Shown here in pieces: positions 17,161 to 27,956 of a DNA stretch of 64,000 nt; positions within the stretch are counted from its first letter, which is position 1; each line of letters opens with the position of its first letter. Under the pieces are notes generated by a model. That model ran no database searches. It saw nothing but the letters and a program-made list of their open reading frames with translations, and was not told the origin of the DNA. Origin of the DNA: Gammaproteobacteria bacterium (lineage in GTDB: Bacteria; Pseudomonadota; Gammaproteobacteria; JAJFKG01); assembly GCA_021773335.1 (NCBI GenBank), contig JAJFKG010000016.1, positions 1-64,000 on the forward strand, in the 5' to 3' direction. Position numbers and translations under genes: made by a program.

Positions 17161-18114
17161 TTACTCCGCTGCCTTCAATAAACGTTCATCGGAATGCTTT
17201 TTGTTGTCACGGTTTTTTCTATCACTTAGGGTCACACAAGCCAAGCCGCCTAAAATAAAAATCAAAGCACATAGCAAATTCAATGTTAAACGCTCCCCGA
17301 CCAAAATCATCGAAAACACTAAACCCAAGGCTGGCACACCTAACAATAATAAAGCTGTCGTAATCACTGGCAAGGCACGCCCCACGATCACAATACCTAA
17401 ATAAGTAAATGCTGTCGCGAATAAACTATTATAAGCCAGTGCAGCGATGCCGCTGTGTGTCCATTGAATCGTGCTGTGAGGTTCATAGTGTAAGCTAAAC
17501 ATCAATACTAACAAACAAGCGACCAAACACTGCCACGGCGCTAACTGTAATGACGAACTGTGCCACTTTGCATAGCGTGTGTGCAACATACAGATCGCCC
17601 AAGCCAATGCCGCCAATAATAAAATGCCATTACCAAACACAACGTTCGGATTATGCCAATTAAATCTCGCAGGATTAAATAAGATTAAAATACCCACAAA
17701 ACCCGCCAATAAACCCAGCAATTTCAACCAGGGTAAGCGCTCTTTAAAAAATAATACGGCCACTGGCGTCACCCAGATCGGTGTCGTATACACTAAGATC
17801 GCCGAACGCCCTGGCGCCACATATTGCAGGCCAATGTTCACACACATTAAAAAGAAACCCATCTGTAATAAGCCAATACTTAATACGAGGGGCATATCGC
17901 GCCAACTGGGAATTTTAAATACACCCGTTGCCAACGTGATAATAAATAAGCATACGCTCGCAATGCCTAAGCGCAAAGTGGCAAACCACAGCGGCGGTAT
18001 CGAACGCAAACCAATTGTGCTCACTGGCCAACTCAATGCCCAAGCAACAATGACGCAAATAAATAACAAATAGATCCACATCAACTTAGGGTTCGAAACA
18101 TCTTTTTTCAACAT
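17161..18114 (-). CDS. EamA/RhaT-type drug/metabolite exporter
   Basis: 317 residues from ATG 18114 (MLKKDVSNPKLM); a longer frame to 18162 would need a TTG or CTG start and would overlap a TATAAT-like box. There are ten predicted membrane helices in two EamA repeats; the first contains PPLWFATLRLGIASVCLF, and the second contains the family block LLLLGVPALGLVFSMILVGE. DMT exporters move small metabolites out of the cell; the substrate is unknown. Confidence 0.85.
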   Translation of the reverse strand: MLKKDVSNPKLMWIYLLFICVIVAWALSWPVSTIGLRSIPPLWFATLRLGIASVCLFIITLATGVFKIPSWRDMPLVLSIGLLQMGFFLMCVNIGLQYVAPGRSAILVYTTPIWVTPVAVLFFKERLPWLKLLGLLAGFVGILILFNPARFNWHNPNVVFGNGILLLAALAWAICMLHTRYAKWHSSSLQLAPWQCLVACLLVLMFSLHYEPHSTIQWTHSGIAALAYNSLFATAFTYLGIVIVGRALPVITTALLLLGVPALGLVFSMILVGERLTLNLLCALIFILGGLACVTLSDRKNRDNKKHSDERLLKAAE

Positions 18115-18542
18115 GTTCTTAATGTATCCAATAAAAAAATTTCGGTCATTATAATACAGCAAGTTTTTTTATAACACGCACATCAACAAATGAGCCGAGA
18201 ACGATCAGTCGCATGAAAAACCGTAAAATAACTGCAACATTTGCCTCAACAATGATCGAATGAGCCCAAAAATTACCAACAATGTCAATAACTTACCAGC
18301 AATATACTCTTGAAGATATAAACGAAATGCTATAGACTCCTCCCCACTGACATTTCGCAAGACGCACACGTCACCTAATGTCTGTTAATAAAAAGAAACG
18401 TTACAGTAGGCAATACCAAAAACGTCATCACGACACCTCTCTTTCTTTTCTTGGTAAGCCCACTTAACAATAAAATACAGCATTAAAGGAATCACACCCA
18501 TGCTGCCTATGGAGATTCGAGAATACCTCGAGGGGCGAAGCT
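18115..18542. other. Intergenic region between divergent genes
   Basis: It holds the promoters of the exporter (TATAAT around 18143-18148 on the reverse strand) and of the large gene at 18543. No gene or repeat recognised. Confidence 0.4.
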
Positions 18543-21500
18543 ATGCCTAAAGAAAAAGAAAAGAAACAAAGGAAGCGTAAACCGCCAGCTGGTAAAGGTA
18601 AGCGTTCAGCAGGCGGTCCTGCAACTTTTCTGCTTACACCTCCTCCGGTGGTCACCACACCAAGCGGGGTTAGGTTCCCTTCCTTAGATCTAGGCAAAGT
18701 TAAGGGGACATCAACCACTCCTCCTACCATGGGGAGTATGGCTCCGCGCACGCCGGAAAAATCACAATCACAAACACAAGCAAGGCCACGTACCCCCAAA
18801 ACGCCGCGAACCACGGATAGAGAAAAACTCCTAAGAACGATGGGGTTATCAATCACCAAGAAACACACATTTTACAATCTCATCTACGCGCTTGATCAAT
18901 GGCTAAATAAGAATGCCGCATTTAGTCAACTAAAAGATGAACGTGCATTACTAGCAAGCATGTTGCCACATCTCAAGCCTCCTGCTGAGATGTTTAGTGC
19001 TGAGACTTACACGTTAGACACGGACGCCAAGTCGGAAGGTGCACTTAAGTTAGCACATGGTGAACTCATAGCAGAACAACGCCAAGGGATTATCCAGCTA
19101 GAAGCCATGCTCGCAATTGTCAATGTGCTGTCAGACGTACCTGGGAATGAACCACTAAAACAACTGCATGAGCTTCTTGAAAAACTGTGCCAACAGTATC
19201 AACTACACATCCAGCAACTAGCCGATGCTCTGAGGAATGCCAACCATGAGCAACTACAAACTCTAAGCCAACGCACTGCGACCGTATTCATACCCAACCA
19301 GGGCTTCTTCGAATTAGACTTAGCACAAGCAAGTCAAATCACGGGTATTAACCCCGATGGCAGTCTAGGGGAAAAAGCTAACGAATATGGCATATCCTTC
19401 TGTTCTTATCGCGATGGTGTTTTCTATAAACGGTTATCAAACCATGCTATTAAAGTCTACGAGGACGAAAGAAAAAAAAGCGCTGGTGGCATTCACCCAG
19501 GGGTTGAAATAAGTCATACTGATTCAAGCATTAGCACTCAATATGCAATCCTTGCGCTCAATGCACATACGATGCGCGTTAACGGTGTAACTGCTACCTT
19601 GCCTATCATGGTGATGCAACCTTATAAAGATGAATCGCTCATTATACCAATACAAGTTTCTTTAGCTGCAGGGAAAAAGCTTGATCAAGCTCAGATTTAT
19701 CAAAATGAGTATTACGATCTTCATCATTCTGTTTTAAACCTAGTTAACACATTGCTCGAACACGATGATGCGCTCGCTAATTTTCGCGACGATCTCCGAG
19801 CAGTTTTTACCGAAGCATTAAATGATATCAGTTTTTTCACTAACATGGTCAATTTCTCTGAGGAAGAAATAGCTACTGCATTGGTCGGTAATGCACGACT
19901 CAAAGAAATTGCCTACATTTTTAATACAGCCGCATCACAAATACCTGAATTTGACGGTTGGGTTGAGTTACCCAAACCAACCCTTGGCGAGGAGCCCTAC
20001 TATGGTCAACTTGCCCAAGCAATAGATGATAAGGAATTAACGCTTACTGAGTTGCATAGGACGGCACTGCTTATTAGCAAATATCCTAGGCTTGCCGCAA
20101 ACTGTTCTATCATTGATGTCTGTTTATTTACTCGCTACCTTCAATTCATTACTGAGTTGTACCATAAAGAAAACAAGCGTAACGACGCATTTAGACTGGC
20201 TGATCACATTGCAGAGCTTGCGGATGAATTGTGTGATATAACCACAAAAACTCTTGCAAAAACAACTGCACATATCGAGGATGATCCAGAGTTTTCGGAA
20301 TCTGAAAGCCACGCTAGCATTTTTGAGTCCACCGGTGATACTACGACTGTTGAATCCGCTACAACACATGAAGCAGTTGGCCTTGAATATTTACGTAATT
20401 CAGATCACAGTATGGCTCAAGCATTATCGGATGCGATTACTTGTGCTATGGACGGCCATACCAAAAATCGTGCATTAGGTGTGACTATCGATAAAAAATC
20501 TAAGCTGCCCCAATTCACCGATATTTCATTTGACGACGAAGCCATTTCACCTGTTAGCATGGAACTCTGCGACACCTCTGGCGTATATTTTATTAAGTTA
20601 CTATCGAGTGCGCTGCTCGCTGCAGATTCACGAGCCCTCACTAATTATCTAACACTTAAATTCACAACTGTTTCACCAGAACAAGCGCTGTTAGAAACAG
20701 TGTGTGATGTTGCTGAACTCACTGATGCTTGCCAACATATGAAAATCTTCAAAACGGCAAACACCGATTTCCTGTCCGCAGCAGGCGTTGATAATCCATT
20801 GTCGCTGCAGACCCTCAACATGTGGCTTGAACGCTTACGGCTTGTCTCCGCATTTATCAGAAACTATGTTGAGACTCATTCTGACAGCCCCAACATCCAA
20901 GAAATTTTTGCAGCTCTCGAGCCAGAAGTCGCACGCATATACGCAAATCACAGAAACCAATTTCCGAATCCAAATAACGGATTTTACAAGCTGAGGACTA
21001 AATTTATCCCTGCTAGTCAAATTGAAAACCCACCCGAGACCAGTGCCAGCAACAAGACAGAAAAAACCACAAGTTTTGATGAAACAGTTCAATTATTCAT
21101 AAATAAAATATTTGCTGATCTTGCTCAACAAAAAGCACTGACTCAACAAGCAGCCCAAGCTACTGCTAGTAGTAGCACTGAGCAATTGGATAAGCATCTG
21201 CTCCCCCAAGATGAGCCGTTTGCAAGTAAAATTTACCTATTACTTAACTCAATCGCCGACAGACTTCCAAACATTAGCAAAATTGACAATATTGAGACCC
21301 TGCTAACGCCCCAGCTTTTAACGCAAAGCATCATGAATGGAAACGTTGCACTAACGCAACTATTACTAAACTCTGGCGTTTTGGCTACCGTAAAACAGAA
21401 AAAAGCTCATAAAATATATTACCAACATGCAATTGCCTTAAGCTCAGATAAAACGAAAAATAACGCATACGAAATACTACGTTTATTGCAAAGCGCTGGG

Positions 21501-23855
21501 GCTAACCCAGGCAAAACACCATTGTTAGAGCAAATCATTGCTGCTAACAAATATTCACTCTTTAGAAAATTCGTTGAAACTGATATCCGCGATAAAATTG
21601 TATTTGTAAAACTAGATAGAGTTGCTGACTTTATTGTTAGACATGCAAGCAAGCCAGGCATGACTAGGTGCATGCTACGCTTGATGCATGCAGATCCTAA
21701 GTTAAGTATCGCACTGGCCAACAGACGTAACCTCCCTAAAATCTTACTCGCCCATTACCCGCGGCTATATACTCAGTCTCAACAGCTGCGTCTTACCGAA
21801 AAAGATTCTGTAAAAGCATTACGTGACAGCTGCTTTTACTTTACCGAGTGCATTGATAATCAATTAGGAAAAAATACGACTCTAGCCGAACAAGATATAT
21901 ATTTATTAAAGCTTTGCAAGTGGTTGAGTTACGATCTTATTATGCAGCTTAATATGAAGCTACCAACCACTGAAATCGTTATCCCTCAATTTAGAAATAA
22001 GAGCAATCAAACTATCAATGTGGCCCTGAAAGAATTATATAGAAATATAACTAAATACCTTATCAAATCAAAATCGGATGCTGAAAAAAGTAAGTCTTAT
22101 GCCAAACCTTACCTCTCCTTGGCAACAGAACAACTTGCTAAGGTTGAGATCAGTAGAAGGCTACCACAAACCGCTCGACTAATGAGAAGTAGCAGCAGTC
22201 AAAGTGTACATCGTACACGCTCTAGCTCAGCTACCTCTTCAGGTATAGTTCTAAAACGCTTAGGTGGCCAGCTGCAGAGACAAAATACTTCTCCTCGAAT
22301 ATCAAGACATAGTGGCAGCACAGGATCTCTCTTTTCAGCAGATATTGCATTGAGCTTAACCGCTGCAAAAAACAAATTGGTCAACGATGATTGTGAATTA
22401 TTTATTTATCAAGCCGAAAATATATTCTCGCATGGAACCGACTTTGCGATTTCACCTCAGTTAACCGCCACACTCAAACAACAGGCACAAAGAGGCCTTG
22501 TGGTTATATTTGGCAATAATGAGATAAGTGATTTAGTTGATTATTTACATAGCCAAGGCGTCCCAATCTGTAAAGCGCTGTGTCTTAACAAACAAGACGC
22601 TTCTCGCACTTGGCGGCGACATTACACAATGCTAAAAACACAGAGGATAGCCGAGTCTGATGCAACATCTGCCAAACAAATTCGAATAAGCCATAGCAGT
22701 AAGCCTACACCCTCGCCACACAGTGAGGTACCGGCGGCTGATACTCCTACAACAACCGTAGCGCAAACGCAAACACCGGCTGCAACTAGTCGGTTAGACC
22801 ATTGGGCACTATCATGGCTTAAAGTGTTCACTCCTAGCTTCTGGCGCAACATTAGCTGGCGAGACATTTTCGGCATAACACCTAAAACAAGAACACCGAC
22901 GCCTGTGCACCCATCAGCAGAACATGCTGTGACAACAAGCAGCAGACCTGCCGCAGCAGCGATTAGACGCAATAGTAGTAGGGCCCTTAGCGAACTAGAC
23001 GATCCCACAACGCTTTTATTTTCGCGTGGCAATCTACGTATGGAATTCCTACGTGAGACCCTAGAAATAGGTGAAGAATTGAATCCGTCTACTATTTGTA
23101 TATCCTTGTTTAAAATTTTTCATAAACTAGGCATTACGACAGACCAACTGCCTGCACTAAAGAGACAAACAACTGTCGTCAGTTCATCCCGCCAGGAATT
23201 GACGGGATTGCAAGCAACGTTTGCTTGCGGAACTATTGCGGCAGACACAAATCGCTGGAAAAACAGACTAGTTGAAGAACTGCAGATTATCCAAAACATC
23301 TTAGACGCATATTGTCCATCAATGGCATCACAAACTATCGCGCCACCTGAGAATATTCGTCCACAAGTTGAGGAAGCTATAGCATACGCGCCACAACGCA
23401 TGCAAACACGCTTTACTAACTTACTAACCCTTATTGATACCTGTAAGGATAGTGATAACGCTCTAGACTTTTATCAACATTATCACGAGATTCAAGTTTA
23501 TGTTGCAAGGCTTATCGCTGCGGTACAACGCACACCAACCAACACTTTTTACCGGCAATTACCCTATGCAGCACCAATTACTCCTGTTAGCACTGCTAGT
23601 ACAAGCAGAGTTGATGATCGAAGACGTCATACAGCACCGCCTACATCAAGCCTGAGAAGAACTGGCACACCACATAGTTCCAGATTTTATCAAGCTGGCC
23701 CTCGGCGCCATACTAGTCATGATGAAAGATCAATAGATAGCGAACAAGTCAAGACAACGCGTTCTGTGAACAAGCATATCAATAAGTGGCAGAGGCAAAG
23801 CCATCTCTCAACCAGCTTATCAGCTTTACCTATAATACCAGGGGTAACCGGATAA
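18543..23855 (+). CDS. Large (1770-residue) putative effector with ankyrin-like stretch
   Basis: It starts behind GAGGGG. The first ~20 residues are strongly basic (KEKEKKQRKRKPPAGKGKR), like a nuclear localisation signal, followed by a Pro/Thr/Ser-rich linker to about residue 95. Long helical regions follow. Around residues 925-1040 there are ankyrin-like helix pairs (SIMNGNVALTQLLLNSGV and YEILRLLQSAGANPGKTPLL). Ser/Arg-rich (about 1215-1245) and Pro/Thr-rich (about 1385-1415) linkers and a Trp-rich patch (WALSWLKVFTPSFWRNISW, about 1420-1440) come next. There is no signal peptide and no enzyme motif that I recognise. Size and composition suit an intracellular-pathogen effector; export by a type IV system is inference only. 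Confidence 0.75.
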   Translation: MPKEKEKKQRKRKPPAGKGKRSAGGPATFLLTPPPVVTTPSGVRFPSLDLGKVKGTSTTPPTMGSMAPRTPEKSQSQTQARPRTPKTPRTTDREKLLRTMGLSITKKHTFYNLIYALDQWLNKNAAFSQLKDERALLASMLPHLKPPAEMFSAETYTLDTDAKSEGALKLAHGELIAEQRQGIIQLEAMLAIVNVLSDVPGNEPLKQLHELLEKLCQQYQLHIQQLADALRNANHEQLQTLSQRTATVFIPNQGFFELDLAQASQITGINPDGSLGEKANEYGISFCSYRDGVFYKRLSNHAIKVYEDERKKSAGGIHPGVEISHTDSSISTQYAILALNAHTMRVNGVTATLPIMVMQPYKDESLIIPIQVSLAAGKKLDQAQIYQNEYYDLHHSVLNLVNTLLEHDDALANFRDDLRAVFTEALNDISFFTNMVNFSEEEIATALVGNARLKEIAYIFNTAASQIPEFDGWVELPKPTLGEEPYYGQLAQAIDDKELTLTELHRTALLISKYPRLAANCSIIDVCLFTRYLQFITELYHKENKRNDAFRLADHIAELADELCDITTKTLAKTTAHIEDDPEFSESESHASIFESTGDTTTVESATTHEAVGLEYLRNSDHSMAQALSDAITCAMDGHTKNRALGVTIDKKSKLPQFTDISFDDEAISPVSMELCDTSGVYFIKLLSSALLAADSRALTNYLTLKFTTVSPEQALLETVCDVAELTDACQHMKIFKTANTDFLSAAGVDNPLSLQTLNMWLERLRLVSAFIRNYVETHSDSPNIQEIFAALEPEVARIYANHRNQFPNPNNGFYKLRTKFIPASQIENPPETSASNKTEKTTSFDETVQLFINKIFADLAQQKALTQQAAQATASSSTEQLDKHLLPQDEPFASKIYLLLNSIADRLPNISKIDNIETLLTPQLLTQSIMNGNVALTQLLLNSGVLATVKQKKAHKIYYQHAIALSSDKTKNNAYEILRLLQSAGANPGKTPLLEQIIAANKYSLFRKFVETDIRDKIVFVKLDRVADFIVRHASKPGMTRCMLRLMHADPKLSIALANRRNLPKILLAHYPRLYTQSQQLRLTEKDSVKALRDSCFYFTECIDNQLGKNTTLAEQDIYLLKLCKWLSYDLIMQLNMKLPTTEIVIPQFRNKSNQTINVALKELYRNITKYLIKSKSDAEKSKSYAKPYLSLATEQLAKVEISRRLPQTARLMRSSSSQSVHRTRSSSATSSGIVLKRLGGQLQRQNTSPRISRHSGSTGSLFSADIALSLTAAKNKLVNDDCELFIYQAENIFSHGTDFAISPQLTATLKQQAQRGLVVIFGNNEISDLVDYLHSQGVPICKALCLNKQDASRTWRRHYTMLKTQRIAESDATSAKQIRISHSSKPTPSPHSEVPAADTPTTTVAQTQTPAATSRLDHWALSWLKVFTPSFWRNISWRDIFGITPKTRTPTPVHPSAEHAVTTSSRPAAAAIRRNSSRALSELDDPTTLLFSRGNLRMEFLRETLEIGEELNPSTICISLFKIFHKLGITTDQLPALKRQTTVVSSSRQELTGLQATFACGTIAADTNRWKNRLVEELQIIQNILDAYCPSMASQTIAPPENIRPQVEEAIAYAPQRMQTRFTNLLTLIDTCKDSDNALDFYQHYHEIQVYVARLIAAVQRTPTNTFYRQLPYAAPITPVSTASTSRVDDRRRHTAPPTSSLRRTGTPHSSRFYQAGPRRHTSHDERSIDSEQVKTTRSVNKHINKWQRQSHLSTSLSALPIIPGVTG

Positions 23856-23892
23856 TCAATGCTTGAGTAGCTATCACCTTGAAGCCATTTTT

Positions 23893-25074
23893 CTAAGCGC
23901 GACCAAGACATGCTACCAACTCTTTCCAGCTCAGTGCATATATTTCTCTACCTAATTTCATGCGCTGAGGTGTCTGGCAAATCACATAGCCTCTGCTCGC
24001 TTTGTCATACTCATTAATAAAACTTTGTATGTGACGAGCGTCGTGTACCGATGGCGCGTCGCTCCATTTAACTTCTATAGGAATAAGCTCATCAGGTGTT
24101 TCAATCACCCAATCTATTTCTGGGCCATTTTGATCGCGCCAATAACGCAGGTGAATTTGTGATGAAATACGCCGAGCCTGTCTTATCAACTCAATACCAA
24201 CCCATTGCTCAAATAAGTGACCTAAATGTTTTTGTGGTGGACGTTTCCCTTCGTGCGCAGCAATACGACGGACGCCTAGATCAAAAAACAAATATTTACT
24301 GGCTTTACTCAAACGATGGCGTGTTTTTGATTCGGTAATCGGTTCGATTTTTTCGACGATCAAGCAATCTTGTAAGATCTGAAAATAAGACTCGATTGTC
24401 GTGCTTGCAACACCAATTGTTTGTGATAATTTGCTCATATTGACAATATGGCCTGCTTCCGATGCAGCTAGCTGTAAAAATTTAGCGAAGTGCGCCAAAT
24501 TACGCACTAAGGCTTCGGCACGGACTTCTTCTTCCAGATAAATCGTCACATAAGATTCCAGTAATTGTTCTTTATCTTGCAGTGATTCTGTCAATGTGAT
24601 TTCTGGCAATGAACCATACATCAACAAATCTTGTAACGCTAATGCTTGCGCAGGTAACTCATCTAGACTTAATGCATCCAAATAAATCGGTATGACTCGC
24701 CCAGGTAATAAATTAACATCACTACCACGCCTTAGTTTGCGCGCCGATGAACCAGTCAACACAAACTGCGCTATCTGTTTATCAATAAGGAATTGCACGG
24801 CGTCCATAATCGCTGGCACTTTTTGTACTTCGTCAACAACGATAAAAGCTGGGCGCGACATCTCCATACCTTCAACTTCAGCAACCAGCAATCCTGGCTC
24901 CATTTCGTAACGCAAACGCTCACGTGGATCGGCAAAACTAATAAACCGGTCAGCGGTAAATGCCTGCAACAGCGTTGTTTTACCCGTTTGTCGGGGACCT
25001 AAAAATAAAACGCTCTTGCCGCGCTCCAGAACAGCGGCGATAGCAGGCGCAATATGTCTTTTTAATGTACTCAT
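23893..25074 (-). CDS. AAA_14/DUF4143 ATPase
   Basis: 393 residues. The N-terminal ATPase has Walker A GPRQTGKTT (about residues 26-34), Walker B PAFIVVDEVQ and sensor FVLTGSSARKLRR. A winged-helix segment follows (MSKLSQTIGVASTTIESYFQ). The C-terminal DUF4143 domain has a nuclease-like core: ...GPEIDWVIE...LIPIEVKW (E, D, ExK pattern). The family is widespread with poorly known function; the fold suggests DNA handling or a defence/TA-like role. It is transcribed from a promoter embedded in the 65-base palindrome just upstream. Confidence 0.9.
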   Translation of the reverse strand: MSTLKRHIAPAIAAVLERGKSVLFLGPRQTGKTTLLQAFTADRFISFADPRERLRYEMEPGLLVAEVEGMEMSRPAFIVVDEVQKVPAIMDAVQFLIDKQIAQFVLTGSSARKLRRGSDVNLLPGRVIPIYLDALSLDELPAQALALQDLLMYGSLPEITLTESLQDKEQLLESYVTIYLEEEVRAEALVRNLAHFAKFLQLAASEAGHIVNMSKLSQTIGVASTTIESYFQILQDCLIVEKIEPITESKTRHRLSKASKYLFFDLGVRRIAAHEGKRPPQKHLGHLFEQWVGIELIRQARRISSQIHLRYWRDQNGPEIDWVIETPDELIPIEVKWSDAPSVHDARHIQSFINEYDKASRGYVICQTPQRMKLGREIYALSWKELVACLGRA

Positions 25075-25086
25075 ACCGATATTGTT

Positions 25087-25151
25087 ACCGTAAATTTAGG
25101 GTTTGTCAAAAATATACGGCGTATATTTTGTGTTGACACTAAATTTACGGT
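25087..25151. promoter_or_regulatory. Nested palindrome and promoter upstream of the AAA_14 ATPase
   Basis: Outer arms ACCGTAAATTTAG (25087-25099) and CTAAATTTACGGT (25139-25151) are perfect. Inner arms AAAATATAC and GTATATTTT (25109-25117, 25121-25129) share the same centre, 25119. TGTCAA at 25104-25109 and TTGACA at 25133-25138 give a -35 box on each strand. On the reverse strand TTGACA is followed after about 17 bases by AACAAT, and the ATG at 25074 is only a few bases beyond the predicted start of the transcript, with no Shine-Dalgarno sequence. Confidence 0.65.
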
Positions 25152-25253
25152 CCAGCGGCTACCAAAGCCACCAATTGCGCCCCACCCCCACAAGGCATAC
25201 AATATCCCGCTAATTGATTGAAAATCCGATAAAAATCAAAGAGGAAACCGGTA

Positions 25254-27506
25254 ATGAATACTCACCACTTAGCCTTGACCGGCATCAGTTGCGCAGGCTG
25301 TGTGCGCAGTATTGAAAAAGCCCTCAATGCCGTCCCTGGCGTGACCAAGGCTGAAATCAACTTTGCCGAGCGTACGGCGATGGTCGAAGGCGATGTCACA
25401 ATCGATAGCTTGATTAGCGCGGTTGAGACGGCTGGTTATGGCGCTTCCATGCTAAATCTCGACGCGGATGGTAATGAAACTGATATGAGCGAAAAAGAGG
25501 CCGTCGAGCAAGCCCACTATTGGATCCTAATCCGCCGCTTTATTGTTGCTGGTGTGGTTGGCGCTGCCCTTTTCTCTGCAGCACTCTTCGATTGGTTGCC
25601 GGCAATCACCGCCAAGTATGGTCAATTCTCGTGGGGTATGGCTGCCGCCATCACTTTATTCGTCATGTATTATTCCGGGCGCAATTTTTACATCGGTGCG
25701 TGGAAAGCCTTTAACGTCAATAATGCCAATATGGATACTCTGGTTGCCTTAGGCACCGGTGCCGCGTGGTTGTATTCAACCTTAGTGGTAATCGCGCCTT
25801 CTAGCGTACCCAGCCTCGCACAACATGCCTATTACGAAGCTGCCGCAATAATCATCTCTTTGCTCAATCTTGGCCAAGCCTTAGAAATGCGTGCGCGCGG
25901 TAAAACATCGCAAGCTATCAAGCGCTTAATCGGGCTGCAAGCTAAAACAGCACGCGTTGTGCGTAACGGTAAGGACATCGATGTTCCTATGGAAGATGTG
26001 CAACTCAACGATATTATCCGTGTGCGCCCTGGTGAAAAAGTTCCAGTCGATGGAGTGATCACCGAAGGTCATTCTAACCTTGATGAATCGATGATCACTG
26101 GCGAACCCCTTCCGGTCAGTAAGAAACTAGATGATGACGTTGTTGGTGGCACATTGAATAAAACCGGTAGCTTTTTATTTAAGGCAACGCGTGTGGGTAA
26201 AGATACCGCATTAGCACGTATTATTGGCATGGTGCGTCAAGCGCAAAACTCGAAACCACCCATCGGACGTTTAGCCGATACTATCTCTGGGATTTTTGTA
26301 CCGATTGTGTTAATCGCCGCAGTATTAACAGCGATGCTTTGGTTTGACTTTGGCCCTAGCCCCAAAGCAGCGTATATGCTGGTTGCGACAATGACTGTAC
26401 TCATCATCGCATGCCCGTGTGCATTAGGTTTAGCAACCCCCATCTCAGTCATGGTCGGCGTGGGTAAAGCAGCCGAATATGGCATCCTCATCCGTAACGG
26501 TGAAGCCTTACAAACAGCGGGCAAGCTAACAACGGTTGTTCTCGATAAAACTGGGACGGTTACAGAGGGCCGTCCTAGCGTCACCCAAATTGTTGCAACA
26601 GCAGCGAGTAACAAAGACACCATATTACAACTTGCCGCCAGTATAGAAACTGGTTCAGAACACCCCCTTGCAGAAGCCATTGTGAGTCATGCGCGAGAAA
26701 ACAATACCACCTTCTCTACCGTTACTGATTTTAACGCAATCAGTGGTCTCGGTGTCAGCGCCAAAATTGAAGGGCAAACACTTCTGCTGGGTAACCGCAA
26801 ACTGATGAATGATCATAACATCGATGTTAGCAGCTTAAATGAAGACTTCGATGCCCTCGCGCAACAAGGCGCAACCCCCATGTTTCTTGCCAACGCCGGC
26901 AAAGCTGCTGGAATTATTGCTGTTTCTGATCCCATCAAAGCCGATTCTGCACACGCCATCAAACGCCTACAGGCCAAAGGCTTAAAAGTCGTCATGCTTA
27001 CAGGCGATAATATGGCAACAGCGGCTGCAGTAGCACAACAAGTCGGTATTAATGACGTGCTCGCCGAAGTCCTGCCGGAAGATAAAGCCAATAATGTTGA
27101 AAAACTCCAACAAGGTGGCGAAGTTGTGGCGATGGTCGGCGATGGCATTAATGATGCGCCCGCGCTAACGCAAGCCAATGTTGGTTTCGCCATCGGCACG
27201 GGTACCGATGTTGCGATCGAAAGCGCGGATGTTACGTTGATGCGCGGTTCACTGCATGGCGTTGCCGATGCCATCGATATCTCTCTTGCTACCTTAAAAA
27301 ATATTAAACAAAACTTAGTTGGCAGTTTTCTTTATAATACACTGGGCATCCCCATCGCTGCTGGGATTTTATATCCAATCATCGGCGTACTATTAAATCC
27401 AATCATTGCCGGCGCTGCCATGGCAGCTTCATCAGTCACAGTTGTTACTAACGCTAACCGTTTGCGTTTCTTTAAAACCAAATCTAAAATGGAGTCAAGC
27501 GTATGA
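25254..27506 (+). CDS. copA: Copper-translocating P1B-type ATPase
   Basis: 750 residues. One N-terminal heavy-metal domain ([10 protein letters not shown], residues 10-19), then the P-type ATPase landmarks: TGEP in the actuator, [10 protein letters not shown] in the metal-site helix, DKTGT phosphorylation site, HPLAEAI, TGDN and [10 protein letters not shown]. The CPC motif and single CxxC domain indicate Cu(I) export. The stop overlaps the start of the cupredoxin gene by 4 bases, so the two are coupled. No CueR-like regulator is seen in the window. Confidence 0.95.
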   Translation: MNTHHLALTGISCAGCVRSIEKALNAVPGVTKAEINFAERTAMVEGDVTIDSLISAVETAGYGASMLNLDADGNETDMSEKEAVEQAHYWILIRRFIVAGVVGAALFSAALFDWLPAITAKYGQFSWGMAAAITLFVMYYSGRNFYIGAWKAFNVNNANMDTLVALGTGAAWLYSTLVVIAPSSVPSLAQHAYYEAAAIIISLLNLGQALEMRARGKTSQAIKRLIGLQAKTARVVRNGKDIDVPMEDVQLNDIIRVRPGEKVPVDGVITEGHSNLDESMITGEPLPVSKKLDDDVVGGTLNKTGSFLFKATRVGKDTALARIIGMVRQAQNSKPPIGRLADTISGIFVPIVLIAAVLTAMLWFDFGPSPKAAYMLVATMTVLIIACPCALGLATPISVMVGVGKAAEYGILIRNGEALQTAGKLTTVVLDKTGTVTEGRPSVTQIVATAASNKDTILQLAASIETGSEHPLAEAIVSHARENNTTFSTVTDFNAISGLGVSAKIEGQTLLLGNRKLMNDHNIDVSSLNEDFDALAQQGATPMFLANAGKAAGIIAVSDPIKADSAHAIKRLQAKGLKVVMLTGDNMATAAAVAQQVGINDVLAEVLPEDKANNVEKLQQGGEVVAMVGDGINDAPALTQANVGFAIGTGTDVAIESADVTLMRGSLHGVADAIDISLATLKNIKQNLVGSFLYNTLGIPIAAGILYPIIGVLLNPIIAGAAMAASSVTVVTNANRLRFFKTKSKMESSV

Positions 27507-27880
27507 TTATTTTAGTTAACCTGCTCGGTCTAGCATTAATTGCTTTAATTGTGTGGTGGTTTTGGATGGCAAAATCATTCACGCGTCATAGTGCCGCTAA
27601 CGTTGTCGCGGCTGAACATGACTTAGTTGCTATAGATGTTGAAAATGGCGTGTATACGCCCGATACCATTCATGTCAAAAAGGGCAAAACCATCACGCTG
27701 CGTTTTACGCGCAAAGATCCGAACCCCTGTGCGGAAATGGTATTGCTACCTGATTTCAATACTAGCGCAGAGCTACCGTTAAACAAACCCTATGATATGA
27801 AGCTCACTCCTGAAAAAGAAGGCGAATTTGAATTTACTTGCCAGATGGGGATGTATAGAGGGCAGTTAGTAGTTGAGTAA
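27503..27880 (+). CDS. Membrane-anchored cupredoxin-like protein
   Basis: 125 residues. An N-terminal membrane anchor (about residues 2-22, [19 protein letters not shown]) is followed by a cupredoxin_1-type domain: [29 protein letters not shown] and [12 protein letters not shown]. The Cys and Met residues of PNPCAEM and CQMGM are likely copper ligands. It would hand copper to, or accept it from, the ATPase encoded just upstream, as in other copA-cupredoxin pairs; direction of transfer is inferred. Confidence 0.85.
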   Translation: MIILVNLLGLALIALIVWWFWMAKSFTRHSAANVVAAEHDLVAIDVENGVYTPDTIHVKKGKTITLRFTRKDPNPCAEMVLLPDFNTSAELPLNKPYDMKLTPEKEGEFEFTCQMGMYRGQLVVE

Positions 27881-27956
27881 TTTTAGCATTAGAAACATGC
27901 ACTCTTTTGGGCTGCAAATTAAGTGACTTGGCGCTATTTCTTGCTATAATCGCGCG

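Noticed and set aside
18464-18868. 134-codon reverse frame over the start of the large effector gene
   Set aside because: It mirrors the Pro/Thr-rich coding region, has no ribosome site, and its protein has no recognisable features.
26237-27274. Long reverse frames inside copA (26237-26680 and 26813-27274)
   Set aside because: Shadows of a strongly conserved forward gene.
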